The notes beneath the pieces were generated by a model. The model had not been told where the DNA came from and did no database searches. It was given only the letters and a program-made list of their open reading frames with translations. Of a stretch of DNA of 64,000 bases, positions 11,406-49,571 are shown piece by piece. The stretch lies in contig CM055755.1 of NCBI GenBank assembly GCA_029465975.1, positions 4,279,909-4,343,908 of the forward strand. The letters are read 5' to 3'. Positions within the stretch are counted from its first letter, which is position 1. Every line of letters begins with the position of its first letter. Source of the stretch: Dallia pectoralis (taxonomy: Eukaryota; Chordata; Actinopteri; Esociformes; Umbridae). The position numbers and the translations under genes are program-made.

Positions 11406-12037
11406 CCAATCTCTATGGAAAGAGAACATGAATTGGTACATTGTTCCATGTAAGTCCCCAAAAAGCCCAAAGCCATAACACTACAACTGGACTTCAGCCT
11501 GATGCAGGTTGGCCACTGCAGTTTACCCAGGCAACAAATATGTACCATAAACAACAGGTAGTAGAGTTCAGAAATTCTGAAAAGTGCATTTCAGAATACA
11601 AGAGGGTAAAATCAAACACACAACACCGTACATCGTCCATGAAACAAAAGGCAATAGAAAATACTAACACAACTCGCCCCCCTGGGACAAAAAAATCCCA
11701 TAAAAAATAAACAACTATATGATGTGTGACATGCTGATTAGTTCGGACGATGGTGGAGACTGGTGAAGGAACGGCTGCGGTACACAGGACTGACGGGGAG
11801 CCTCGGCTTCTGGTACAGCAAGGGGACGTTGAAAGTATGGAGGAGAATTGAGACTGGTGCAGTGTTGTATAACTCCAAAGGACTGGGGCAAAAAGATTAC
11901 AAAATTACTGTGCGTTCAAACACAAATAAGGACTGCTCGACCAGACCTCATATATATAACAAAAATGAAATTTGGGTAGGAACTACTACTGCCTGCTACT
12001 GACTACTGAACACTGCGAGGTACTCACTATCACAGCC

Positions 12038-20459
<8,422 letters not shown>

Positions 20460-22496
20460 CTGGAGGTGGGAGAGAGAGAGTGGGCAATATTAAAACATAG
20501 TAAAACAGCACATTTAAAACACCTCCACCATAAAGCTCATGCCATTTGACAAAAACTTTTGAAAGCAACTCGGTCAGGTGCCAAAACATTTGACACGGGG
20601 AAGTCACAGAAATTATCCCAATACCCCAGCATGACACCAGGCTAATTCAGCACAACTACTTGGGCACCATTAAAACTAATGGTGAAAGGTTTAGCTTAAA
20701 AGCAATCATCATGTGCCCAAACCCATTCGGCCAACTACAAACACTACAAGTCTGAACATGCCACTTGCAGTAGGATTGTCAAGGTGGAATCTGAAGCACA
20801 ATGCAAATCTTCACAGACTGTAAAACAGTAAGGCCCCTCCACACAATAGGCAATTAATCTCCACCCGTGCCATCGGAACAGCCCATGAATATTTCATCAT
20901 TATAGATCTGGGTGTACGATGACAGCAGCCTGAGTGGCATTCCGCTGAAGGCGACCCATAGAGACCGGGTTGGTCGGGGGAAACATACCCACATGACAGC
21001 ATTTGTTCTGGTCCCAAAGAGTTAAATGGAGACAGTATACGCTTTTCACAATTAAAAACACAGTGTTCGTGTGTTATTAACAGTGCAAATTGTGAATTAC
21101 TATTATGGCACGCATCCAAATTCAAGTTACAGAATAAACACCACTACGCACCGCACATATGATTTTATCATATCGGTAAACTGTTAATTAATATGATACG
21201 AATGCATTGTTCACTATTCTGTGCATTCATTAATCCATTCATTCATTGTAACGAGCCTGTACGGTCCATATGAGCACATAGGCAACCAGTAACGGAAAAA
21301 AACAACCAGTTCAAACAGACACTGTTTACTTTATTCCAATAACATCCACACTTTGGATGGAAACAATATAACAATATGACCACATCAATTGACAACAAAC
21401 ATAATTACTTACAATTCTTTAATGAGCATCTTTGCAGTGTTGTCCGTGTATATACAGCATTCAGACTCCTCAAACAGACACTTGATGTCTCAGAAACCGG
21501 TATCGGTCTGAATGCGTCCAAAGCCGACGCGGTTTTACGCTCCAACTTTTATTTAATCACTTCCTGAGAATAACAGAAAGGGGCGCGGCATCCTGGTGGA
21601 GACCACGCCCCGTGTGATTAGCCCGGCGTCCATAAGTTGGAGGAACGAAACACACAGATCAGGGATCAGTTCAGGGAGGTCACTAAGAATGTCGTTGAAA
21701 TGTCACCACATGTATTTACGCAAACGATGCGTTATTCTAACCCAGAAAAGGTCTGATATGTGTGTCAATTAATGTCCCAATTAACACGTGCCACATAACA
21801 TAAAGCCTACAACAGACAAAGATGTCGAAGTGGTTCATGGTTTTGTTTGATTTCACCTGTCACCTAGTTCAACTGGTTTGGTTTTCCAGTCCTTCTCGTT
21901 TCACTCCTCATTCAGGCGTTTCAACTGGGACAGTGTTTGGAGAAGGGTGTACCCAGCCACGGATTCACAGAGGAACAGGTTATGGAAAGACTAACAGGTC
22001 AAACCAGTGTCTCAACCTTATGAACTTTGGGCAGAAGTACCTGGTAACGGATTATAAACTTAAGCAAACGCCTCCCGGCCAACCTGATTCTGCTGTTACT
22101 GTCTTGGTTAGAAGGCCTGAGACTTAAATACATAAATCACCTTATGCCATCTTTCATTGATGGGCATTTAGCCCAACTGTTTAGTAATTGTATGCCTATA
22201 TAATGTCTTCTTTTTTTATCAACTTTGTATTATTTTATTATTTTTTCACACCCTATAGGCTACTTTATAGTATATCCAGCACTTTAATATTAGTAATACA
22301 TTTTTGAAATGTTCTCAATGAAAAAAGCTTCAGAAAGGTTTTTATTGCCTGCCAGGTTAATTAAAGGTAATGACCACCTGACTAACCTGCTTATATAGGT
22401 CATCTGCGTGCCACTAATAGTGCTGACACTTCCAACTCTTGGTTCACACATCTAACAGATTAATCACATTGATATATGGGAAATATGGAGGTCAAG

Positions 22497-22840
22497 TTAA
22501 CACCCTGAACCCTGAAAAAAAATTGTGCTGTGTTGTTGGCAGGGCGCATTATCCTGCTGAAAGGGGCCACTGCCATCAGGACATACCTTTGCCATGAAGG
22601 GGTGTACGTGTTTTGTCACAATGTTTTGGCACTTGTTAAATGTACGGCCCCATGAATACTCCGAACCAGTGAAAGACATTGTCCAGACCATTACACCCCC
22701 TCTCAATTGGCTTGTCGTCTTTCCACAGTGCATCCTGGTGCCATCACTTCCCCAGGTAAACGGCACACCCGTACACGGTCGTCCACGTCAGGTATAAGAA
22801 CCGGAGTCCAGCGACCTACCACTGCTCCAAGATCAAGTTC
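22497..22840 (-). mobile_element. Tc1/mariner transposase remnant
   Basis: Minus-strand reading contains GVMVWTMSFTG, HVHPFMAKVCPDGSGPFQQD and NAPCQQH, the DDE-region wording of fish Tc1-like transposases with the second catalytic Asp in QQDNAP. No intact frame and no terminal repeats were found, so it is a dead internal fragment. Confidence 0.75.
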
Positions 22841-25800
22841 AGACACGTTGTCTGCGATATATATACCATACACTGTTCATTTACTATCTCATCTGCCCAT
22901 ACCTTAGGACCTAGTCATAATCCCGAATTAATAGGCTTTTTTAGATATCACTTTAAGGTTTTAACTCTTAACTCTAGGAAAAGGTGTAATTTCGCAACTG
23001 ATCTCTGCATTAGTGCCCATTTACCCATGATGACCTGCCCTCTAGTGGAGACATTTAAAGCTGCACCAATGAGCCCCTGCTATAAAACTTCACTTGGGAA
23101 ATTCTAGGACATTACAGACGTCATGAATTAACTCCAGAAAATAAGTTGCTAAAAAGTGACTGAAACAAGCTCCTGCTAGGTAATAAATTAATGCTCTTTG
23201 CAGGACTTATGTTTGTCTCCCATTTTGTTATGCAGTCCACTTTATGAGAAGTAGTTTGAATCCATGTTAATCAACCTATAACACTTTTCCGTTGGTTGCA
23301 TTGATATTTCTTGATTTTGACATAGGAAGTAAAAACACATTACTACTTGTTTGTATTTTATAGTCTTTGACAAAACATGAACATTTCAATCATAATCTAA
23401 TCATTACAAACATACACTCTGTTTTACAAACAACTCTGTTTATTGTATCCATATGTTGATATATTTTTGTAGCCTTTTTACAGTAACTTGAAATGTAAAT
23501 AACAATGGCAGTAATGCGATATATGTGGCGGAAAAAAGAGATCCAATATACAATTTCGAAAGGAAACACACATTGACAAACACCCAAAAAAGAGATGTGA
23601 AAACCAAACAAAAAAATAAGAAAAAACAACAATACATTTGAGTGTAATGAACAAAATAAAATGTGACAAGTCAGACAAAGTTCAGCAAAAATGCATTGTT
23701 GTGTCAGCTGACGATCAATTTCTGAAACCGCCAGACAATCCGTTGAAAATCAGCGTTAAGGCAGAATAACCAGTCAATGAATCACTCCATGGTCTGAGGG
23801 GGAAGTCGTAAATATGTATCACGTATAGAAACAGTTATGGCAGTGTAAAAAGTGCTGAATCTCCCATACAGAAGGACCGAAGATGGTTTATCGCGCCGGA
23901 CGACAGTACTGCATATCATTATCCCCGTCCTCCTGTATTCTCTAGGCATGTGTGCTCAGTCAAACCTATTCTGGTGTAGCCGAAAGCCTGGTGTATGCAG
24001 GTTTTTGGGGTTTTCCTTTAGATTAGTTCCCAGTTCAGACCTAAACAACCAGGTGAGGGTAGAACCTAACCAAGTGGTGACCTGATTAATCGATCAAGTA
24101 CAAGGTGAGCGCAGACACTCGCACCTTGATGGAACCGGTTTGACACCGTTTTGTTAGGGCCACAAGAACCTGTCCACCCTGGACCGTACACACGACAAGA
24201 TCTGAGAGACTCCGAGTCGCATGCTAAGTACAAAAATAACAATATCTTGCCGTTCTGATGTGCTTTATATAAAAAAAGGTTCCTGCCGGGAATACATTCT
24301 AGGCTAACATGCAGAACCAGCAAGCATATACTGTCTATGTGTCGGATTTCTAGATTAGTGTAGGCCATTCGGGAGAAAATACTATTGCGATCCTCGTGTA
24401 AGGAGTAAGGTGCGTATGTGCCAGACAGTTCCTACGTGGAACCTTCGGGGGGTTCTAGCGGAGTCCCTCAGCTTCCATCACCAGCATGTGACGGACATCT
24501 TGGAGGCTTCGTGAGAAAAGGTGTTGCGTGAGAAAGTCTAGGGCGAACAGGCCTATTGGATGGATTCAGTTGAATATATATATACACTACTTTATATTTC
24601 ATGTCCGCGTCTCATATCGGCCAGTTTAAAAAAAAATAGATATCAGCCACGAGATTGAATGCGCTGAAACGGAACCAATTAGAACCTAAGCCCCAGTGCA
24701 AGTAAATGACAGGTCCGTTCGTTTCGTTCGATTGCTATGCACATAATCCAAAACGAGTTGTTGTTTCTTAAATGCCGGATGCAGCTCTGGGTACTGATCA
24801 CATCCCTGGTACTGCTGCTGTGAGTGACTGAGCAACAGTGGACATCCCGTCCAGACAGATCCCTTCAATGAACCAGAAGCGTGACCCGCCTGCTCCCAAT
24901 CGGGGCGCCCCGCCCATCACTACATCCGCGACAGACGCAAGAATGTGGTTTCAGTAACAGATAACAGATTCAAGCACCGCACCCCGTCTCCCTTTTGATA
25001 AAACACTAGGTTCAAGTTAGATTTCAATAATTCAAGTAATTTTTGTCTTTGTAAGCAATACCCTAGGTAGATGGGATATCCCAGGGGGTCTCTACTTGAT
25101 CACTGTGAAAAACATTCATCCATGTTCCTGTAAATGACAAGCACCTTTGTAGTTAACGTTACAGTACATCATCCACATTCTTGCGCTGTGCGTCCGTGTG
25201 TGTGCGTGTGTGTGTTTGCACTTGTTTGCATGTGTGTGTGTGTGTGCAGTTGTGTCACAGTGTTTGTTGACACAATTCTGTGTTGCTAGGAAGATTGGAC
25301 GATTGCTCAGCAACTCACAAAGTACTTTTTGCAATAAGGATTCATCATACTTTTTTAGAACTCAGATCCTCTGACAGAAAATACCATAGTCCTGACAAAT
25401 GAAAAAAATAACCCGGTCGACAGGAGAAAAAAAATCACACACAGCAACAAAAATGACTCCTGAAAGCAGCTGACTCAGTAGAACCCAAAGTTCACTCATT
25501 GAGGTTGACCCAGGGACCTTGTATTGACGCTTGAAAACCTAGCCTGGCCGAGCTCAATTCTGCGTAGATGTGGCTGATTGTTGCTGCTCGTTTAAACCTG
25601 CCCCACGCTTTGTTCAAAACACAGACACACGGAAAGGAATTGGAACCCAGACAAAAATATTGTTCAACACTTGTTCCCGCTGAAAAACACTTCGCCTTAC
25701 TACTCACTCTCCAAGCAAAGCAATCGCCCGTGGCTTTTATCAAGACTGTCGACCGCGACACAAACATCTCAGACTTGGCACAAACGTACCTTCGCTTTTC

Positions 25801-26119
25801 ATTGTTGCTGTAGCCTTTTGAAATGTAAAAAGAGGCCGATGGCCTGTGGGCTTAATCCTGAACGCCTCTCATTTTCTCAAAAGACTACGTCAGCGTTAGA
25901 AGGAGGCACTGGCCGTGCCGGACATAACGTTGACGGAGGTTCCATATTTCCCGGTGTGGCAGGTTTAGGTCCACCCGTGAATCGAAGCCAGCGGTGATAA
26001 CTGAGAGACTCCCACATGTGACATTACCAGACACCAACCTACTGGCCACTGACATTCAAATAACGTCCCAACCCTGACCAGCCATTCTCAGAGAGGCTTA
26101 GATAAGGATTAGAATTATT

Positions 26120-26177
26120 TCGGTTGGTTGATACTGTTGGTTGATACTGTCGGTTGATACTGTCAGTTGATACTGCC
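26120..26177. repeat. 15-bp tandem repeat (GGTTGATACTGTTGG), 4 copies
   Basis: Short array downstream of the slc43a2 stop. Confidence 0.75.
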
Positions 26178-26599
26178 ATAATTAAAAACACTGTTGTCGT
26201 GATGGGGATTTGACCATATCGGGTTCTTGTCGCTTCATTAAACACCGGAGGTTCTGGTTTGTGGTTCTGGTTTGTGCCACTGACAGGCAGTGAGGAGTGA
26301 GAATGGCAGCATGAACGATAATACAAATATAAACGACATTAAAGAAATTAAAAAAAGAGGAGACTGGACGGGAGGAGAAAGTTGTGGAGATCCTCCTTCC
26401 AGCTCCTCCCTCCTTTCTCCTCAGTTCACAGACACAGAGCAGTGGTTGTCCTCCTTTTCTGCGGTGTAAAGTGGACCACTTGTCAGTTTCAGCGAGTGCC
26501 GCCAGAGGACCAACCATCTCTGTGTGTGTCGAACACATAGTTGCAAGGTGTGTAGTTGCGTGTCTTTCACAGTGTACATATACGATGATGTGTTGGAAT

Positions 26600-26603
<4 letters not shown>

Positions 26604-26637
<34 letters not shown>
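26604..26637. repeat. (GT)n microsatellite, slc43a2 3' region
   Basis: GT run within the presumed 3' UTR of slc43a2. Further CA/GT runs lie at 27390-27425, 27447-27462 and 33293-33330. Confidence 0.85.
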
Positions 26638-26638
<1 letters not shown>

Positions 26639-26891
26639 TGTCTGTTTGTCATACCGAGAATACTCTTGAGATTTCTGATTGTAGGGTTGCCAGTGGTTGT
26701 GTGAGTGTGTTTGGCAGTAAGTGAGGTGTGTGTGTGTGTGACAGGGAGCGAGAGATCGTCTGAGTGCAAGTGCAGACGTTCTGATGGGCTGTGGTGTCGA
26801 ATGGCAGAGGGTTTATCAGACCTCTCCCCTTCGCCTTCTCCCCTCCTCCCTCTCTCCTCCCTCATCAGCTGAAAGGCATCTGTCAGTCTGA

Positions 26892-44707
<17,816 letters not shown>

Positions 44708-44903
44708 CTTCACGGAGTAGGAAGAGAGGGGGCACGGTGGGGTACGGTTGGGCTCGTGGGACGAGGGAGGAGGGCTTGTGCCCTGGAAAGAGAGAAGCAT
44801 AGAAATGGTTAGAGCATTTAGTGAATTGCATGAGGAGACACGTTGGTATGTGTGTCCGAACTCTGACTGGTACTGAATATATAAATATATATACATATAT
44901 CTA

Positions 44904-45587
44904 CACTGATGAGCCAAAACATTATGGCCGCTCACAGCTGACATGAATTCTGTTGATAATCTCCTAACAAAGGCCCATGTAAAGGTCTGGGTAGATAAGA
45001 TTTGGTAAGCGAACGATCAGTTGGCATTTAGTCAACGTGTTGGAGACATGGGTAGAAGGTCTACTGAAGGTCACCGAAAATTTTGATGATGTTTAAGAGA
45101 GGAATGTGTCACAACACACAGTGCATCACATCCTGCTGTGTGTGGGGCTGTGTATCGGGCTGCAACGGACAGAGATCTGGCATCACAATGCATTGTGGGA
45201 AAACGACACACTGTAGGGAGGGAGTGTGATGCTCTTGGCAATACTGGGAAATCCTGGATCCAGGCATTCATGTGGGCGTCAATTTTACATATGCCACTTA
45301 CATCGTTCCAGAACACCCCTTCATGACAATGGTATTCCCTGATGGCAGGGGCCTCTTTCAGCAGGATAATGCACCCAGCCACACTGCACACATTGTTCAG
45401 AAATTATTTGAGAAACATGATCAAGAGTTTAGGGTGTTGCCCTTGCCTCCAAATTTCCCAAATCTCAATCGGATAATGCATCAGTGGGATGTGAGTCAAT
45501 GCCTCGGCTGGTCGGTGCTGTTTTGGCCGCACACGTTGGAACAGCAGCATAATAGGCAAGTGGTCATACTGTTTTGGCTCATCTATG
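44904..45587 (+). mobile_element. Internally deleted Tc1/mariner-like transposon with both terminal repeats
   Basis: Left end CACTGATGAGCCAAAACATT and right end, inverted, CATAGATGAGCCAAAACAGT, each next to a TA target dinucleotide (44902-44903, 45588-45589). At 684 bp it is about half the 1.2-1.3 kb expected for an autonomous fish Tc1 element. Plus-strand remnants read PFMTMVFPDGRGLFQQDNAP and, later, NLNRIMHQWDV. The family's catalytic Glu in the ...EHLWD motif is replaced by Met, so no active transposase is encoded. Confidence 0.85.
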
Positions 45588-45938
45588 TATATGTGTGCAC
45601 TACCGTTGAAATAAAAAATGTCTAATTGACATCCAATGAGACAACATCAAATTGATCAGAAATACAGGGTAGACATTGTTGATGTTGTGAATATGTTGCT
45701 ATATGTCCTATTCAAATTAATTTCATGCATGTCATCATGAAAAACAAGGAAATATCTTAGCGACCCCAAACCTTTGACCGCCATATGGGTTGAATTTCCA
45801 AACTAAACAACATACGTGAAACAACACGTACATGGATATAACGTGTATATAAAACGACGCGGTAGGCCCTGTTGAATGTAGCCAAACGACATGTTTGACT
45901 CACACACAAAAACAGGACCGGAAAAACATCCTCTACAC

Positions 45939-45969
45939 AAGTAACAGACACCAAGAAAAAAAAAAAAGA

Positions 45970-46020
<51 letters not shown>

Positions 46021-46029
46021 CAGACACCA
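45939..46029. mobile_element. Poly(A) block between 15-bp direct repeats (tail-only retroinsertion)
   Basis: AAGTAACAGACACCA occurs at 45939-45953 and 46015-46029. Between them lie only 61 bp: AGAAAAAAAAAAAAGAC then about 44 A. This is the layout of an extremely 5'-truncated poly(A) retroposon with its target-site duplication. Confidence 0.65.
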
Positions 46030-47624
46030 GGGGCTGGTTCCCTGTGATTGGCAGGCGGGTTTATGGAGCTCTCTCGTTGATTGGCTGACGGGTTCAGGGA
46101 GCTCGCTCTGATTGGCTGATAAAAAAGACAGACGCGAAGAACCCGGGCACGTGCCGCCAGGTTTCAGCCGGTTCGAACCAGTGCGGCGCGAGATTCGCCT
46201 CAGCTATGGCGATAACCGCCTTTTTGTTGACATCATCCGTCTCCCTTAACGACACACACACGCACACACACACCTATATGGAGTTAGTAACGGGGCACAC
46301 AGGGACGGCATTTATTTCACCTAGCGGGGAATGCATCACGACGTTGCCTTGAGATAGTTTATGTTCTGCGATGAATCCGGAAGAAAACTGTACCATCACC
46401 AACATGGAAACACGGACAAATACCACACTGGTCGACCGAATAGTAATAATTTGGTGCTGTAGACAAACGAGATCCTACGTTTTTGTCCTGGTTTTGGTGT
46501 CGTTTTCTTTCTGCGTGTCATAGACATATTTGGTACGTTTTATTTAACGGCGTGCACGTCCGTCCGCCTTCTCGTTGGCGACCAATCTTGGTAAATGTAA
46601 ATTAAAATAACATTTTGCGTGACTATGTCGATGTGCTGAGCATTAACATACTGCTGCGGGAAATGAGCAGCACGGTAAACTGGTCTGAACTGGACTGAAA
46701 TCAGCAGCCGTCACAATGCGCCCCCTCCTCCTTCGCCAGATCCCCTCCCCAAACCATTTCCCAATAAGATCAGCTGTTCATTAACAACAACCCAGTAGCG
46801 CGCAGTCCATTAGAAATAGTTTCACCCCGTTCGCGGCAAAACTGCAATTAGGGTTCCCCAGCTGCTATTAGACTACGATACCCGATGTCCTTTGTTGATG
46901 CTGTTCCGGCACCAAGGACATTTTGTGATTTCACTATTAGGGCTGTCGTGCGGAACCCACACAGATAACCAGTGCATCCGCATGGACTTAATGGGAATCC
47001 AGATAAACAAATAACCATGCAGCGAATTCATTCAATGTGATAAAAAGCGTTTTTCTGTTGAGAATAGTATGTGTCTATTGACAGACTTGCACAAGGTCGC
47101 CTATCATGTGAAATTTAAAACTCTAGAACTCAATCTACACAGGAAAAGAAAAGAAATCTTACAAAAATATGTTAAGAGATTTAATAAACACATTCCTAAA
47201 GTATTAGCTTATAATTACATTTTGAGAAGCCTAAAGTGTTGTCAGCTATGTTGTCCACTTATAGGCTATTTGTCAAAACCAAATAAACAATATTATTTTG
47301 TCGAAGTTGTATAAGGAAAGGTAACATTGTGATTGAATATATACACACAATCAAATATATAGCGTTCCTTCACCTGCAATGACTTTGTCATTCAATAATT
47401 AAAAGTTTGCATTAAAACATTGTTGCATGTTTTCTAACCCGGTCAGATAACCATTTCACGGTCAGCTAAGAAGACATGACATAATAAAAAAAAAAAATTA
47501 ACGCACATCATTGTCACAAGACTATATCATTCCTCCAAGCGATGTATTTATGATAGAGAATTCGGCAATTTACAGTTTCCTCGGAATAACATTTTAGCGC
47601 ATCCCTGCAGCGCAGATGACATAC

Positions 47625-47880
47625 CTGGAAATACGAACAACCGGGTTGCCTGCTGCTCTTCACTGACCGGTCTTCGTCTTAAAATCTAGTTGTTTTATTT
47701 CAAACAACAAAGGACATTATAGACCCGTAGACTATAAACTAAATCTTTGGTTCATGCAACATTTCTCTCCTCATCTCTGAATCCTGCCCTTATGTATGCA
47801 CCGAAAGCTACACAAACAAGCCTGCCCCCCCATTGGTCAGGTCCTGAGCTAGAGACGAGCTCCAACCAATCAGGCAGCTT
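47625..47880 (-). promoter_or_regulatory. Candidate 5' UTR exon and promoter of slc43a2
   Basis: A strong donor-like site, TTTCCAG|GTATGT, ends at 47625 on the minus strand. About 200 bp upstream are inverted CCAAT boxes (GATTGGTTGG near 47864-47873, and CCAAT near 47833). No transcript evidence; the CpG-rich DNA at 46.1-46.9 kb is an alternative. Confidence 0.25.
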
Positions 47881-47994
47881 TTAATGATTAAATAAATAAA
47901 AAACTGGTGAAAACAGCAGTTTAGCTTTTGACACAAAGACCAAGGAAGTTACGGAAAATAAGAGATGGTTAAACTAGAAGCACATATAAATTGG

Positions 47995-48000
47995 TTTATT
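47995..48000 (-). terminator. Candidate polyadenylation signal of the NLR gene
   Basis: AATAAA on the minus strand about 1.57 kb beyond the NLR stop. If used, the 3' UTR would include the minisatellite at 49.1-49.6 kb. Confidence 0.25.
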
Positions 48001-49074
48001 TAAAAAAGTGCATATACATTTAGACCAAGTATATTTATAGATTTTACAAAAATGCAACCTATTCTCCAGTTAAATACAAATGCATTTACAAAAAGAAACA
48101 TTCATGCAAACATGGTGAAAAATATCGAACTATATAATCGTTGGCTCATGTTCGTCAATAACACTGTCCTTACATATTTACAATCAAAATCCGGGTATTA
48201 GACAAATGTCAATATTCTATGAATAAAAAAGGCAAAATACATAGCATCCTACCATAGACTGTATAAAGATAGCATCCTACCTATCCTGTAGTTGGTAACA
48301 AAAACAATTCAGAAAAGTTTACAGTGATGCTGAGAGATTGTGGTAATTTATCTTCAATTATCTTCATTTATATCGGTCACGCTGTCATTAATATTTCAAT
48401 TGTTTCAACGGGTTGTGAAACGTATCACCAGTGAATCAATCAGTGAATGGTCAAACATTTAGTAAGAGGTAACATGATCATCTAGACCGCACAACGATTC
48501 CAGTCCGCTCCAGTCTTGTAGACTTCCTAGTATTAGGTAACCCCAGTGTGGGTCTATAACGCCCCCTGTTGGGCTATTCACGGAAGTGACGATTAAAACA
48601 TTTCATAGGGAAAATATACAACCAAAGCCCTTCAAAAATAAGAATACAAGCTACTCTCGAATGTAACATTTTAGCTGTTTAAAAATTGCTTACTCACGAT
48701 AACAACTTTCTAAACATGTATATGTGCCACATTTGAATGTGATGAGACACTTAAGATACATACATTTTCGAATCCAGAGATTGGCATTGTGAATTATACG
48801 GTTTCTCTCAGTAAAACATGACGTGAGGGTCGGGGGTCACTGAACTTGAGCATCTCCAAACACACACATGTTATTATCATTTCACTCTCAGAGTATGTGT
48901 GACTGATTCCTCTGTCATGTGTCAACAGGCTGAACTTGTATTAACCCAGAATGGATTTTGATTGAAAATTAAACAACTGTTGTTCATTGTAAGTCATCTA
49001 ACAATCCCCTGTACACACAAGTGATAAAAAGCTGCATCATCATCCTAAGGAAAAGCCCTTGGAGTCAATGCATA
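48001..49074. other. AT-rich interval downstream of the NLR gene
   Basis: No coding exon, RNA gene or clear transposon recognised. Probably 3' UTR and intergenic DNA. Confidence 0.5.
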
Positions 49075-49560
49075 TTGAGATGTACGGTCTATGTTCAGAT
49101 GTGTGGTCTATGTTCAGGACTGAGGTCTATGTTTAGATGTACGGTCTATGTTCAGCAACAAGGTCTATGTTCAGATGTACGGTCTATGTTCAGCAAAAAG
49201 GTCTATGTTCAGATGTGTGGTCTATGTTCAGGACTGAGGTCTATGTTTAGATGTACGGTCTATGTTCAGCAACAAGGTCTATGTTCAGATGTACGGTCTA
49301 TGTTCAGCAAAAAGGTCTATGTTCAGATGTATGGTCTATGTTCAGCTACGAGGTGTATGTTTAGATGTACGGCCTATGTTCAGCACTGAGGTCTATGTTC
49401 AGCACTGAGGTCTTTTTATAGCACATTGGGATCTATGTTCTTCAGTGGGATCCATGTTCTTCAGCGGGATCCATGTTCAACAGTGAGATCCATGTTCTTC
49501 AGCGGGATCCATGTTCAACAGTGAGATCCATGTTCTTCAGTGGGATCCATGTTCAGCTGA
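49075..49560. repeat. 19-bp minisatellite with 114-bp higher-order unit, probable NLR 3' UTR
   Basis: Units such as GGTCTATGTTCAGATGTAC and, at the right end, GGGATCCATGTTCTTCAGC. The block starting GATGTGTGGTCTATG repeats at 49098 and 49212, 114 bp (six units) apart. It ends 12 bp before the NLR stop codon. Confidence 0.9.
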
Positions 49561-49571
49561 GGCAGAGGAAG

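Larger units (their letters stand above)
20460..26300. other. pitpna intron 1/5' region and intergenic DNA up to slc43a2
   Basis: Should contain pitpna exon 1 and its promoter, but no MVLLKEY-like codon string ending in TA before GT was found. The most CpG- and GC-rich patch is about 24850-24960, containing GGGGCGCCCCGCCC, a candidate promoter area. Also present: a Tc1 fragment (22.5 kb), GT/CA-rich DNA at 25190-25250, and AT-rich DNA. Nothing else coding was recognised. Confidence 0.45.
44708..47600. other. slc43a2 5' region/first intron
   Basis: Upstream of the slc43a2 start codon. Holds a Tc1 derivative, a poly(A) insertion and a CpG-rich stretch at 46130-46900 (CCGGGCACGTGCCGCC and GTGCGGCGCGAGATTCGCC). 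No slc43a2 coding similarity is seen here. A 50-codon plus-strand frame at 46371-46523 is noted but not credited. Confidence 0.5.

Noticed and set aside
20656..20670. ATGGTGCCCAAGTA followed by GT as pitpna exon 1
   Set aside because: It would give MVPKY in the correct phase, but the donor GTTGTG is weak, the LLKE residues are missing and the intron would be only about 200 bp. Probably chance.
21822..22127. 101-codon plus-strand frame
   Set aside because: No recognisable domain, no splice context and amino acid composition of random sequence.
46371..46523. 50-codon plus-strand frame with a hydrophobic C-terminus in CpG-rich DNA
   Set aside because: No homology recognised, no splice or promoter evidence, and a frame this short is expected by chance.
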